The notes below the pieces were generated by a model. It was given only the letters and a program-made list of their open reading frames with translations, did not search any database and was not told the DNA's origin. A stretch of 64,000 nt of DNA, from the NCBI GenBank assembly GCA_963693085.1, contig OY856411.1:110719267-110783266 (forward strand), written 5' to 3'. This DNA is from Alisma plantago-aquatica (lineage: Eukaryota > Streptophyta > Magnoliopsida > Alismatales > Alismataceae). How positions within the stretch are numbered: the first letter of the stretch is position 1; each line of letters opens with the position of its first letter. Made by a program: the position numbers and the translations under genes. Below, piece after piece: positions 42,186-54,792 of the stretch.

Positions 42186-42578
42186 AACTGATCGGCTCAT
42201 GTGATGAACTGGTCGACTCAGCTTGGTGAATCGATCGGCTCATGTTGTGAGTCGATTGGCTCATGGACAGGGTGAAACGACCGGTTCAAGGGTTGAACTG
42301 ATCGGCTCAACTGGTCCAATTGAGCATGGTGGGAAAGTCAGGTTGGTGACAAATTTCTTTTCGTTTCACTTACCCAATTTGATTGGAACAAGGATTGGTA
42401 TTTGGATCAATTTGAAACAAAAGAGGAAAAGTCAATCAGGAATTGACCAGGGCCGCGAACCGACCGGTTCAGAAGTGAATCAACCATTTTAGGTGTCCCA
42501 ACTGACCGGTTCAGATGTGAACCGATCGGCTCATGTCCCCAAATGACCATTTCATGATTGAAACGATCGGTTCAGGTT
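42186..42578. repeat. CCGATCGG palindrome cluster in array LTR 1
   Basis: Same family block as 25776-26164, with more half-sites decayed (for example ACTGATCGGCTCA and ATCGATCGGCTCA). The corresponding blocks in the other two LTRs are at 49053-49446 and 55980-56350. Confidence 0.85.
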
Positions 42579-43633
42579 GCGCAGTTAGTTGTTTTTGTGG
42601 AAAATCTCGAACCCTTCTACTCTTGCTTTAGTCTTGCATTGTCAAGGATAGAAAACCATGTCCCGTGACCCTCCTATATATAGGGGTATTGGGGGCTTCT
42701 CAAAGTAAAACTCAGAACACCAGTTGCTCTGTAAAGTTGTCGTTCTCTCTGGTTTTGGTAACTGAGAGAGCCTGAGCAAGTGCTACCCAATAAGGGAGGC
42801 ACATCAAGGGAAAGACAACTGCAGAAAGTGACTGGTGGCAAGAGAGTGTGTCAGTGACTAGTACACTGACAGGAGGGTGTGACTCCTTCTGATTCCTTGT
42901 GGGACAAGGAGATCAGAGTTTTAGGTGGTCTGTGTGGACTAGTTCAGAGGTGGGAGACATCAGCCGCTCGGAGGACAACTGTCAATCCCGACAGTTCTGG
43001 TGAGACCAGGATTCGACAGTCCCGGTGCGACCAGGAACTGCACAGACACCGTACAAGACCGGAGGTGAAGACTGTGCAAGGCACGAGGTATTGTCGCCGA
43101 GCAAGCCTCGAGACAAGGTATGATTGCACAAACCATCCTTCCTACTGTATAGACGTTGACGTGTTTCCTTGCTTATGGCTTTGGGGAGAAAGAGCCACGT
43201 CAACTGCTCTATACTTTAGGATTATCGATGTGATCGATTTTGGTTTGTCGCCTTTATTTATTACATACGATGCGAATAAAATTTGCTTTAAGCATGTCCA
43301 ATCCTAAATCCACAAATCCCATAATACATATATGATATGTAATATGAATGCACTCGATACGTGTCGCCCTTAAACGAGTTTTGTGGTGGATGTATAGCGT
43401 GGTTATGGCCAATAAACCCTATCCGTGTATGGTTATATGTGGTTGCTTGCATCTCGGTCTGCGCACCGATCCTCTTTCTCTTATTCCTGATGTAACTCGA
43501 AATAATTCGAGATTTCTTTCCTACCTTTGCTCCCCTCGAATGTAACTCAAGGTTTCCCAATTCAAATGTAAAATATGATAGATTTTATTTCTTGTAATGT
43601 CAAAGAACGACGGACATCCTGATGGCAGCTGGG

Positions 43634-43826
43634 ACGATCGGTTCAAGGAGTAAACCGATCAGTTGACATTCCAGATGATCAGTTCAAGGAGTGAGCCGAT
43701 CGATTGATGACCGGTTCGAGGAGCAAGATGAGCGGGTGGCGGCCATGAGGAGATGCACAACGACCGGGCAAACCAATCGATTGGAGGAGCTAACCGATCG
43801 GCTGGTGGCACCCAGACGATCGGCCA
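43634..43826. repeat. CCGATCGG palindrome cluster in leader of internal region 1
   Basis: Modules such as ACGATCGGTTCAAGGAG, GCCGATCGATTGATGACCGG (20 nt) and ACCGATCGGCTGG recur about every 20-40 bp. They lie about 450 bp after the LTR and are of the same type as the U3 cluster. Confidence 0.85.
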
Positions 43827-44620
43827 GAGCGAGCAAGTCATTCATGTGTTGAGTTGATCTTCTCGGACGGCTGTAGCACAGAGTTCATCTTGTAAAGGTT
43901 GCATGAGATGTAGACCTAGATGACTGTGATTCCTCTTGGCTCGAGGAATCACATTAGGATGGACATAATCATCGCTTTTATCATTTCACATGTTTTCTGT
44001 GGGATATAAAATGCATATGATACGTACTATATATTGTGGTGATTGGATATGTATATGTATCTATAAAAACCAAATCCCTCATTAAATATTAAGTTTTAGA
44101 TGCCTTCCAAATGTGACACACGTGAAAAGCTTGATCGACCAAGTGTGGGCACGCCCTAGCATGGTGCACCGTCTATCTCGTGGAATCGTGAAGGATGGAT
44201 ATGTGGGTCTGCCCTAGCAGGGTGCATGTTCATCGTGTTTGCTTTGGGTCGGAATTAACAAGGTGACCTAGATAAGATCTAGCACCTTGAGGCATGGATA
44301 TGATCATGGCAAGGAGTTGCATATGATATCTTATCAAGAGTTGCATATGATGCAATTTGCAAGAGTTGCCTATCTGAAAGATCTAAGTTGTGGGTGACAA
44401 CCCTAGCTGGTCCATGACTTAGAGGATTTTAGGATCTTGCCCACTAGAAGGTTGTACGCTGCAATCTTCTGAATTTATGGTGAGGGCTATCAATTTGAAT
44501 TAAAATAGTGGGAGCGATAATTAATTAAAGGCCTAATTATATTGTCAACTTTTCAAATCAATCAAATAAGTCAAAAATGAGTTTTGGACTAAAATTGCAT
44601 ATTTCCTTTTTGTAGTACAA

Positions 44621-45475
44621 ATGGCAACAAACAACAATCACTTTTCTTTGCGATCCATCCTGGGAAAGGACAAATTGAATGGGACAAACTTCCATGACTG
44701 GTTTAGGACACTGAGAATTGTTCTCACTCAAGAGCAAAAGCTCTATGTCCTGGATACTCCAATTCCAGAGGAACCTGCTCCTACCACACCAAAGGCAGAA
44801 AGGGATGCTTACAAGAAGCATTCTGATGATGCCATTGATGCAAATTGCTTGATGTTGTTCTCTATGAACCACGAGTTACAAAGACAACATGGGAACATGG
44901 GTGTCATTTAGATGATTCAACATCTCAGGAACATGTATGAAGATCAAGCACGACAAGAGAGATATGATGTCTCAAGGGCACTGTTCAAGTGTGTCATGAC
45001 AGAAGGAGATTGAGTTGGTCCTCACACACTCAAGATGATTGGGTATGTGGAGAACCTGACAAGACTGAGATTTCCACTAAGCCAAGAGTTGGCTACTGAC
45101 ATGATATTGCAATCGTTGCCAGAATCCTACAGTCAGTTTGTGATGAACTACAACATGAACAACTTTGATAGGCCACTGTCAGAGTTGTTGGGCATGTTGA
45201 GGACAGCCGAGATACAGATGAAGAAGGACAAGCCTAAGTCTGTGATGGTGATCACCAGCAAGAAAGGCAAGTCCAAGCGTAAGGGCAAAAGTAAATCTAA
45301 GAAAGGTTTTGATGCTAGCTAGCAGCCCAAGTCATCTTCAGCTCTCAAGGCCAAGGGAGGCGTAACCAAGAAAGGAAGTTGCCCCCATTGTCAAAAGCTA
45401 GGACATTGGAAAAGGAATTGTCCTCTCTATCTGGAAGAACAAAAGAAGAAGGAGGCGACAAACGTCTCCACTTAA
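44621..45475 (+). pseudogene. gag: Angela-like copia Gag, copy 1 (three stops)
   Basis: The capsid/nucleocapsid frame runs for 285 codons from ATG (MATNNNHFSLRS) to a TAA at 45473-45475. Gag landmarks are KLNGTNFHDWFRTLRIVL near the N-terminus, TLKMIGYVENLTRLRFPLS and ATDMILQSLPESYSQFVMNY in the middle, a lysine-rich stretch, and a zinc knuckle CPHCQKLGHWKRNC (CX2CX4HX4C) at about 45380-45422. Stops interrupt it at 44909 (TAG; copy 2 has GAG), 45011 (TGA; copy 2 has CCA) and 45320 (TAG; copy 2 has CAG). There are no frameshifts. The start context follows the family's long leader. It is a decayed copy, and pol does not follow in frame. Confidence 0.9.
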
Positions 45476-47865
45476 AGGTGTCATGAAAGTAAACTTGTAA
45501 CACTTTTTGAGGTATATGATACCAAGATGTAAAGTGTAAAACACTCAATAAATGGGGCAAGTGTTGCCACCATAGATAGGAGTACTTTAGTTTATTTTCA
45601 GACTAAAAGGCATGTAATATAGTTATGAACTGCTATTTCATATTTGCCAATAGATAGAAACACTTTATTTTTGCATATTGTATTACAATGATAGCAATTG
45701 ATAAAGTTGATATTTCAACCTCAAAGATATGATCTTTGGCAATGCCTTATTTATCTTGTGGTATTTGATATGTATAAGATAAAATGATACCTAAAGTTGT
45801 TGATAACTCAAACAATCAAATTAGCATCAATCATGAGAAATTCATTTCTAGTTTCCATATGATGGATAAATCTAGACTCTATTGGTTAGAGAACTGGTAA
45901 GAGACATGAATATCTTGGACATGATTAATCAATCTTCACTAATGGTAGTGAGAGAATGATTATCCTATTAGGTATAATACATGAGATGTATTTACATACC
46001 TATTGGATCAAATGCTAATACTTCAAACGGTGTTTAGAGAAATACCAATATGAATATCTTGAAGTGTTCAAGAATCTCATAGATGAAGTACGAATTTGGT
46101 GAAGTATTAATTCTTGATGAGATTAATGAATGAAATACTTAGACCAAATGTTTGAGAAACTTGTGAGTGATTATGATAGTATATCATAGTGAACTCGTGA
46201 TTAAGGCATGGTGATGTCTAAATCAAGAAGGAATCATACTCTAAGGAGTTAGAGGATGATTATCAAATAACTAAATTCTTCTTAAATAAAGAATACCCTA
46301 CACTAATAAAGGACATTAAAAATCACAAGGAGTTGTGAGTTCTTATATCCTTGATAGATACACCTCAATTATCTATATGATGAGTTGGTCATGTGATGAG
46401 TCAACTATCTAGATGACGAGGAACCAGATTTTGAGTTATGGTTTATGACCATTACATCCTAAATGACTTCCATGTAAACCAAAAGGTATGACCTTGATGG
46501 TAGCACCCATTGGATGGAAATCCATAAGTGCAAATAAGTCTTAAGAGTTAAGATACATGGATAACATTTTGAGAAGTATGATGCTTATTGATTGCAACTT
46601 AATGACTGAAAGATTTGGCATATGGATACTAAAACTGCATTCCTATGAGGAATAAAATGAGGATGCGTACGTGACACAACCTATAAGGTTTATGAATCCA
46701 TTAATGCAAATGAAGTCTATAAGTTACAATGGACTAATCAATATGACTGATTGAATACAAGAAACTCAAAACTGAAACTTTACTTTGAAGATATAGTCAA
46801 AGGGTTTGACTGATATGTCAAAGATAAAGAAGGGATATGTGATTTAGTGGGAGCGTATTCACATTTCACATGTTGATGTGCAATGGAAATGTTCTAGAAT
46901 GGAAATCCAAAAGTGGAAATTATCTTTAAGGAAGATAGAGATGTTTCCTATATGATAGGAATAGAGATCTATAGAGATAGTTCTAAAAAATCTCTTGACC
47001 TAAAAAGAGAGAGAGCATACATTGGCAATATGTACTGAAGGGTTCAGTGTGCACAGATTCAATGGGAGAAAACATGTCCATGTTTCATGGAGTTAGTATC
47101 CCAAAGCCAAGTGTCCAATTCTTATGAAGAATGGGAACTAAGATAGATATGGATCTATCATGTATGTAATCATCCCATTATCTTGCATGTATAGACATGG
47201 AAAGAATAGGATGCATTTATCATATTGTATGTAGGACATGACAATTTGATATGCTCATCCTGATAACTCGTATGTGGGACATGACGAGTGGATGTTTGTC
47301 TGGTTCCAGTAAGGGTTACTGGAATACCATGAGAACTTGACAAGTACTTGAGAAGTACTAGTTCTATGGAGATAAGGAAGAGTTCACTGTAAAGAGTTAC
47401 AATGATGCAAACCTCTGAAAAGGACATAAAATTAATCGCAAAAAATATATGGGATATATAAAAGTGAATGTTTGTTGATAATTGGAAATGTTCCAACAAA
47501 ATCGTTTAAAAGGGAAATGTCGAGTATCCATGTGTTAGAGAACAATAGTGGATACTATATGGGTCTAGGAGTTCATAGAGATGAACTTATATATATTTCG
47601 GTCATTGATGACAAGTATGGAATCCTTGATCATGCAATGTAGCTAAAGGTTAGCAAAGGAATACTGGATCGCATATTACGGCGGCTCCATCTCATACGTA
47701 AGACGTACAACGAAGAGATGTGAGACATGCAATTTATACTGACTTTGGCAAGGTGTTGTCATAACTCACTATGTGAGCACTAGAACACAGCAACATGTGG
47801 GACATGTTTGAAGATCACTGTGAATATGATTCAAGGGTGATTGGCTCACAGTGCAAGTGGGAGTC

Positions 47866-50105
47866 TGCTGGTATGTATGCCCTGAGAGCCAATCATGGGA
47901 TGATTGGTGGGATACATTAAGATTGATTTGATAATATCAAAGGCAAGCTTCCAATTCTTTCTGGTTCAGTCATATGAGATAGTGATAGAACAGATTGAAT
48001 GTCTAGATAATGACAATACTCAATGATGTATGCTTTCAGGTTAAGGACCTGAATGATGAGATCATACATATGTTAAGAGTTTGTACATTCTCATTATGTC
48101 CCTAGTAGGATGTCATTGTGGAAGGTAGATAGACAACAATGACACAAAAGACTAGATTGTGGTGTTGGTTGATGACAGAATCTCATTAGTCATGATATGG
48201 AGATATCAAACCAAACACATAGGTACTTGTTAGAGAACAAGTGTATCGGACAGACCCACCGTGAGTTTGACACATGGAACCATGACATGGTAGTCACAGT
48301 CAGTACTCACAGCGATGGTGGTGAATGTGATTCTTTGACCTAAAATCACTACACTCAACACATGTCGTTGGGTACACTTTGACATCATCAAATGCAGTCC
48401 TGAAACATGGGTTGTTATAAAGGTGATGATTGGGTGGCTTTGACACATGGGGCTTTTGAGGGGTGAGTGATAGATATGGGATTTGTCCCTCCTCAAGGAG
48501 CTTGATATCCATGGCCACTTGATGAGTAGGATTGAGAAAGGTGTGCACACATGTGTGAGTCATTATGTGATATTGATGTCATACATATCTCCTCCAATCT
48601 ACTATGTGATCAAGGGAGTGAATGAATGTTGACAGGATGACTGTTCCATGCCTCAAGTTCATTCGGGATATCAGTGACAAAGGAAGTATACATTCACTGT
48701 AACACCATTCACGGTTTTTAGGATTGAAAGTTGTTCTCCAACTTTCTATTTCACTTGGGTAGCACTGATGTGTGACTAGGCACCACTCTTTGCTTGTGAA
48801 GTCATAAGTGTTTTGGACTTTCACTGCCAACGTGAAATAGACCTGCATGGTCACACACATAGGATTTAACCTAGAAGAGGGGTTTTATCCACAAATGATG
48901 TTTAGATTGATTACTAAAGGAGTTTAGTAGTTCAATTAAATGCTCAATTAATTGATATCTCAAAATCATAATGTTTAAGGTGTTGGACAGATTGATTAGA
49001 GTATCAGATTGATTGAAACTACAATTGACTGATTCTGCACAATCTGCACTCCAACCGATCGGCTCATGTGATGAACCGATCGACTCAGCTTGGTGAACCG
49101 ATCGGCTCAGGTTGTGAGTCGATCGGCTGATGGACAGGGTGAAACGACCGGTTCAAGGGTTGAACTGATCGACTCAACTGGTCCAATTGAGCATGGTGGG
49201 AAAGTCAGGTTGGTGACAAATTTCTTTTCGTTTCACTTGCCCAATTTGATTGGAACAAGGATTGGTATTTGGATCAATTTGAAATGAAAGAGGAAAAGTT
49301 AATCGGGAACTGACTAGGGCCACGAAGCGACCGGTTCAGAAGTGAACCTACCGTTTCAGGTGTCCCAACCGATCGGTTCAGATGTGAACTGATCGGCTCA
49401 GATCCCCAACCGACCATTTCATGATTGAAATGATCAGTTCACGTTGCTCAGTTGGTTGTTTTTGTGGAAAATCTTGAACCCTTCTACTCCTGCTTTAATC
49501 CCACATTTCCCGGGATAGAGAACCATGTCCCATGACCCTCCTATATATAGGGGTATTGGGGGCTTCTCAAAGTACAACTCAGAGCACCAGTTGCTCTGTA
49601 AAGTTGTCATTCTCTTTGGTTTTGGTAACCGAGAGAGACCGAGCAAGTGCTACCCGATAAGGGAGGCACATTAAGGGAAAGACAACTACAGAAAGTGATT
49701 GGTGGCAGGAGAGTGTGTCAGTGACTAGTACGCTAACAGGAGGGTGCGACTTCTTCTGATTCCTTGTGGGACAAGGAGATAGGAGTTCTAGGTGGTTTGT
49801 ATGGACTACTTCAGAGGCGGGAGACATCTGCTGCTCAGAGGACATCTGTCAATCCCGACAGTCCTGGTGAGACCAGGAGTCGACAGTCCCGGTGCGACCA
49901 CGAGCTGCACAGACACTGTACAAGATCGGAGGTGAAGACCACGCAAGGTGCGAGGTATTGTCACTGAGCAAGCCTCGGGACAAGGTATGATTCCACAAAC
50001 CATCCTTCCTATTGTATAGACGTTGACGTGTTTCCTTGCTTATGGGTTCAGGGAGAAGAAATTTTTTGTTTCTGCTGCCTTCTCTGCCTCCCTTAAAACC
50101 CAATA
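47866..50105 (+). repeat. Array LTR 2 (shared middle LTR), 2,240 bp
   Basis: Starts TGCTGGTATG and ends AAACCCAATA. It is preceded by a PPT and followed by a PBS, so it serves as 3' LTR of unit 1 and 5' LTR of unit 2. It has no TSD of its own. TATA box at 49542-49549; palindrome cluster at 49053-49446. Confidence 0.94.
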
Positions 50106-50106
50106 G

Positions 50107-50119
50107 TGGTATCAGAGCC
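50107..50119 (+). other. PBS of array unit 2
   Basis: TGGTATCAGAGCC, an exact tRNA-iMet-type site, one base after LTR 2. Confidence 0.93.
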
Positions 50120-50555
50120 ACGTCAACTGCTCTATACTTTAGGATTATCGATGTGATCGATTTTGGTTTATCGCCTTTATTTATTGCATACGATGCGAAT
50201 AAAATTGGCTTTATGCATGTCCAATCCTAAATCCACAAATCCCATAATACATATATGATATGTAATATGAATGCACTCGATACGTGTCACCCTTAAATGA
50301 GTTTTGTGGTGGATGTATAGTGTGGTTATGGCCAATAAACCCTATCTGTGTATGGTTGTATGTGGTTGCTTGCATCTCAGTCTGCGCACTGATCCTCTTT
50401 CTCTTATTCTTGATGTAACTCGAAATAATTCAATATTTCTTTCCTACCTTTTCTCCCCTCGAATGTAACTCGAGGTTTCCCAATTCAAATGTAAAATAGG
50501 ATAGATTTTATTTCATGTTATGTCAAAGAACAGCGGACATCCTGACAGTAGCTGA

Positions 50556-50752
50556 GCGATCGGTTCAAGGAGTGAACCGATCGATTGACGTTCCAGACGA
50601 TCGGTTCAAGGAGTGAGCCGATCGATTGATGATCGGTGTGAGGAGCGAGACGAGCGGATGGTGGCCATGAGGAGATGCACGACGACCGCGTGAATCGATC
50701 AGTTGGAGGAGCCAACCGATAGGCTGGTGGAACCCAGACGACAGGCCAGAGC
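50556..50752. repeat. CCGATCGG palindrome cluster in leader of internal region 2
   Basis: Counterpart of 43634-43826, with some modules better preserved (GCGATCGGTTCAAGGAG and AACCGATCGATTGACG) and others decayed. Confidence 0.85.
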
Positions 50753-51539
50753 GAGCAAGTCATTTATGTGATGAGTTGATCTTCTCGGACGGCTGTAGCA
50801 CAGAGTTCATCTTGTAAAGGTTGCATGAGATGTAGACCTAGATGACAGTGATTCCTCTTGGCTCGAGGAATCACATTAGGATGGCCATAATCATCGCTTT
50901 TATCATTTCACATGTTTTCTGTGGGATATAGCATGCATATGATACATACTATATATTGTGATGATTGGATATGTATATGTATCTATAAAAACCAAATCCC
51001 TCATTAAATATTAAGTTTTAGATGCCTTCCAAATGTGACACACGTGAAAATCTTGATCGACCAAGTGTGGGCACGCCCTGGCGTGGTGCACCGTCTATCT
51101 CATGGAAGCGTGAAGGATGGATATGTGGGTCTACCCTAGCAGGGTGCATGTTCATCGTGTTTTCTTTGGGTCGGACTTAACAAGGTGACCTAGATAGGAT
51201 CTAGAACCTTGAGGCATGGAGATGATCATGGCAAGGAGTTTCATATGACATATTATTAAGAGTTGCATATGATGCAATTGGCAAGAGTTGCCTACCTGGA
51301 AGATCTAAGTTGTGGGTGACATCCCTAGCTGGTCCATGACTTAGAGGATCAAGATCTTGCCCACTAGAAGGTTGTACGCTACAATCTTCTGAATTGATGT
51401 TGAGTGCTATCAATTTGAATTAAAATAGTGGGAGCGATAACTAATTAAAGGCCTAATTATATTGTCAACTTTTCAAATCAATCAAATAAGTCAAAATGAG
51501 TTTTGGACTAAAATTGCATATTTCCTTTTTGTAGTACAA

Positions 51540-52399
51540 ATGGCAACAAACAACAATCACTTTTCTTTGCGTTCCGTCCTGGAAAAGGACAAACTGAATG
51601 GGACAAACTTCCACAACTGGTTTAGGACATTGAGAATTGTTCTCACTCAAGGGTGAAAGCTCTATGTCCTGGATACTCCAATTCCAGAGGAACCTGCTCC
51701 TACCACACCAAAGGCAGAAAGGGATGCTTACAAGAAGCATTCTGATGATTCCATTGATGCAAAGTGATTGATGTTGTGCTCTATGAACCACGAGTTGTAG
51801 AGACAACATGAGAACATGGGTGTCATTGAGATGATTCTGCATCTCAGGAACATGTATGAAGATCAAGCACGACAAGAGAGATATGATGTCTCAAGGGCAC
51901 TGTTCAAGTGCGTCATGACAGAAGGAGATCCAGTTGCTCCTCACACACTCAAGATGATTGGGTATGTGGAGAACCTGACAAGACTGGGATTTCCACTAAG
52001 CCAAGAGTTGGCTACTGACGTGATACTACAATCTTTGCCATAATCCTACAGTAAGTTTGTGATGAACTACAACATGAACAACTTTGATAGGCCACTGTCA
52101 GAGTTGTTGGGCATGTTGAGGACAACTGAGATACAGATGAAGAAGGACAAGCCTAAGTCTGTGATGGTGATAACCAGCAAGAAAGGCAAGTCCAAGCGCA
52201 AGGGCAAAGGCAAAGGCAAAGCTAAGAAAGGTTCTGATGCTAGCCAGCAGCCCAAGTCGTCTTCAGCTCTCAAGGCTAAGGGAGGCGTGACCAAGAAAGG
52301 AAATTGCCACCATTTCAAAAGCTAGGACATTGGAAAAGGAATTGTCCTCTCTATCTGGAAGAACAAAAAAAGAAGGAGGCGACAGACGTCTCCACTTAA
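51540..52399 (+). pseudogene. gag: Angela-like copia Gag, copy 2 (four stops and a frameshift)
   Basis: Same protein as at 44621-45475. Stops at 51654 (TGA), 51765 (TGA), 51798 (TAG) and 52041 (TAA), none shared with copy 1. A small deletion near 52310 destroys the zinc knuckle, leaving CHHFKS before a stop. Preserved parts include TNFHNWFRTLRIVLTQ, PHTLKMIGYVENLTRLGFPL and the lysine-rich tail KGKSKRKGKGKGKAKK. The two copies therefore decayed independently after the array formed, at least in gag. Confidence 0.9.
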
Positions 52400-54792
52400 A
52401 GGTGTCATGAAAGTAAACTTGTAACACTTTTTGAGGTATATGATACCAAGATGTAAAGTAGAAAGCACTCAATAAATGGGGCAAGTGTTGCTTCCATAGA
52501 TAGGAGTATTTTAGTTTATTTTCAGACTAAAAGGCATGTAATACATTTATGAACTGCTATTTCATTTTTGCCAATAGATAGAAACACTTTATTTTTGCAT
52601 ATTGTATGACAATGATAGAAATTAATAAAGTTGATATTTCAATCTCAAAGATATGATCTTTGTGGCAATGCCTTGTTTATCTTGTGGTATTTGATATGCA
52701 TAAGATAAAATGATACCTAAAGTTGTTGATAACTCAAACAATCAAATTAGCATCAATCATGAGAAATTCATTTCTAGTTTCCATATGATGGATAAATCTA
52801 GACTCTTTTGGTTAGAGAATCGGTAAGAGACATGAATATCTTGGACATGATTAATCAATCTTCACTAATGGTAGTGAGAGAATGATTATCCTATTAGGTA
52901 TAATACATGTGATGTATTTACATACCTATTGGAGCAAATGCTAATACTTCAAATGGTGTTTAGAGAAATACCAAAATGAATATCTTGAAGTGTTCAAGAA
53001 TATCATAGATGAAGTACGAATTTGGTGAAGTATTAATTCTTAATGAGATCAATGAATGAAATACTTAGACCAAATGTTTGAGAACCTTATGAGTGATTCT
53101 GATAGTGTATCATAGTGAACTCGTGATTAAGGCATGGTGATGTCTAAATCAAGAAGGAATCATACTCTAAGGAGTTAGAGGATGATTATCAAATAACTAA
53201 ATTTTTCTTAAATAAAGAATACCCTACACTAATAAAGGACATTAAAATCACAAGGAGTTGTGAGTTCTTATATCCTTGACAGATACACCTCGATTATCTA
53301 TATGATGAGTTGGTCATGTGATGAGTCAACTATCTAGATGATGAGGAACCGGATTTTGGGTTATGGTTTATGACCATTACATCCTAAATGACTTCCATGT
53401 AAACCAAAAGGTATGACCTTGATGGTAGCACCCATTGGATGGAAATCCATAAGTGCAGATAAGTCTTAAGAGTTAAGACACATGGATAACATTTTGAGAA
53501 GGATGATGGTTGTTGATTGCAACTTAATGACTGAAAGATTTGGCATATGGATACTAAAACCGCATTCCTATGAGGAATAAAACAATGATGCGTACGTGAC
53601 ACAACCTATAAGGTTTATGAATCCATTAATGTAAATGAAGTCTATAAGTTACAATGAACTAATCAATACCATTGATTGAATACAAACAACTCAAAACTGG
53701 AACTTTACTTTGAAGATATAGTCAAAGGGTTTGACTGATATGTCAAAGATAAAGAAGGGATATGTGATTTAGTGGGAGCGTATTCACATTTCACATGTTG
53801 ATGTGAAATGGAAATGTTCTAGAATGGAAATTCAAAACTGGAAATTATCTTTAAGGAAAATAGAGATGTTTCCTATATGATAGGAATAGAGATCTATAGA
53901 GATAGTTCTCGATAATCTCTTAACCTAAAAAGAGAGAGAGCATACATTGGCGATCTATACTGAAGGGTTCAGTGTGCACAGATTCAGTGGGAGAAAACAT
54001 GTCCATGTTACATGGAGTTAGTATCCCAAGGCCAAGTGTACAATTCTTATGAAGAATGGGAACACTAAGAATATATATGGATCTATCATGTATGTAATCA
54101 TCCCATTATCTTGCATGTATAGACATGGCAAGAATAGGATGCATTTATCATCTTGTATGTAGGACATGACAATTTGATATGCTCATCATGATAACTCGTA
54201 TGTGGGACATGACGAGTGGATGTCTGTCCGGTTCCAGTAAGGGTTACTGGAATACCATGAGAACTTGATAAGTACTTGAGAAGTACTAGTTCTATGGAGA
54301 TAAGGAAGAGTTCACTGTAAAGAGTTACAATGATGCGAACCTCTGAAAAGGACAAAAAATTAATCGCAAAATATATATGGGATATATAAAAGTGAATGTT
54401 TGTTGATAATTAGAAATGTTCCAATAAAACTGTTTAAAAGGGAAATGTCGAGTATCTGTGTGTTAGAGAATAGTAGTGGATACTATATGGGTCTAGGAGT
54501 TCATAGAGATGAACTTATAGATATTCCGGTCATTGATGACAAGTATGGAATCCTTGATCATGCAATGTGGCTAAGGTTAGCAAAGGAATACTGGATCGTA
54601 TATTACGACGGCTCCATCTCATACGTAAGACGTACATCGAAGAGATGTGAGACATGCAATTTATAGTGACTTTGGCAAGGTGTTGTCATAACTCACTATG
54701 TGAGCACTAGAGCATAGCAACATGTGGGACATGTTTGAAGATCACTATGAATATGATTCAAGGGTGATTGGCTCACAGTGCAAGTGGGAGTC

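Larger units (their letters stand above)
40171..43191 (+). repeat. Array LTR 1, interrupted by Cassandra and missing its 3' end
   Basis: Starts TGTTGGTATGTATGCCCT. It contains the Cassandra insertion and a local rearrangement (41091-41985). Compared with LTR 2, a 56-bp deletion (equivalent to 50058-50113) removes the last 48 bp of the LTR and the start of the PBS, joining GGGAGAA directly to AGAGCCACGT at about 43190. TATA box at 42675-42682. Confidence 0.92.
43192..47865 (+). other. Array internal region 1 (leader, gag remnant, pol relics, PPT)
   Basis: It lacks the first half of the PBS. A second CCGATCGG palindrome cluster is in the leader (43634-43826); the gag remnant is at 44621-45475. 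The stretch 45476-46600 shows no coding signal. Copia RT relics appear at about 46631-46735 (a stretch reading like TAFL...YVTQP) and RNase H-proximal relics (like YGDKEEFTVKSY) at about 47370-47410, both full of stops and frame changes. The region ends at the PPT CAAGTGGGAGTC (47854-47865). Protease and integrase were not found. Confidence 0.8.
50106..54792 (+). other. Array internal region 2 (leader, gag remnant, pol relics, PPT)
   Basis: Collinear with internal region 1 over its full length (4,687 versus 4,674 bp), with scattered substitutions and small indels. The leader palindrome cluster is at 50556-50752. Pol relics mirror those of unit 1 at about 53550-53650 and 54300-54350. The frame at 54400-54666 (88 residues, open here but broken by a stop in unit 1) lies where a copia RNase H end would be, but I cannot match it to that domain. 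The region ends at the PPT CAAGTGGGAGTC (54781-54792). Confidence 0.8.

Noticed and set aside
50107..50119. tRNA gene fragments
   Set aside because: All TGGTATCAGAGC-type sites sit just after an LTR end and are primer-binding sites. No cloverleaf sequence surrounds them.
54400..54666. Independent host gene of 88 codons
   Set aside because: It lies in the decayed 3' part of a copia internal region, and the equivalent frame in unit 1 is broken. No domain was recognised.
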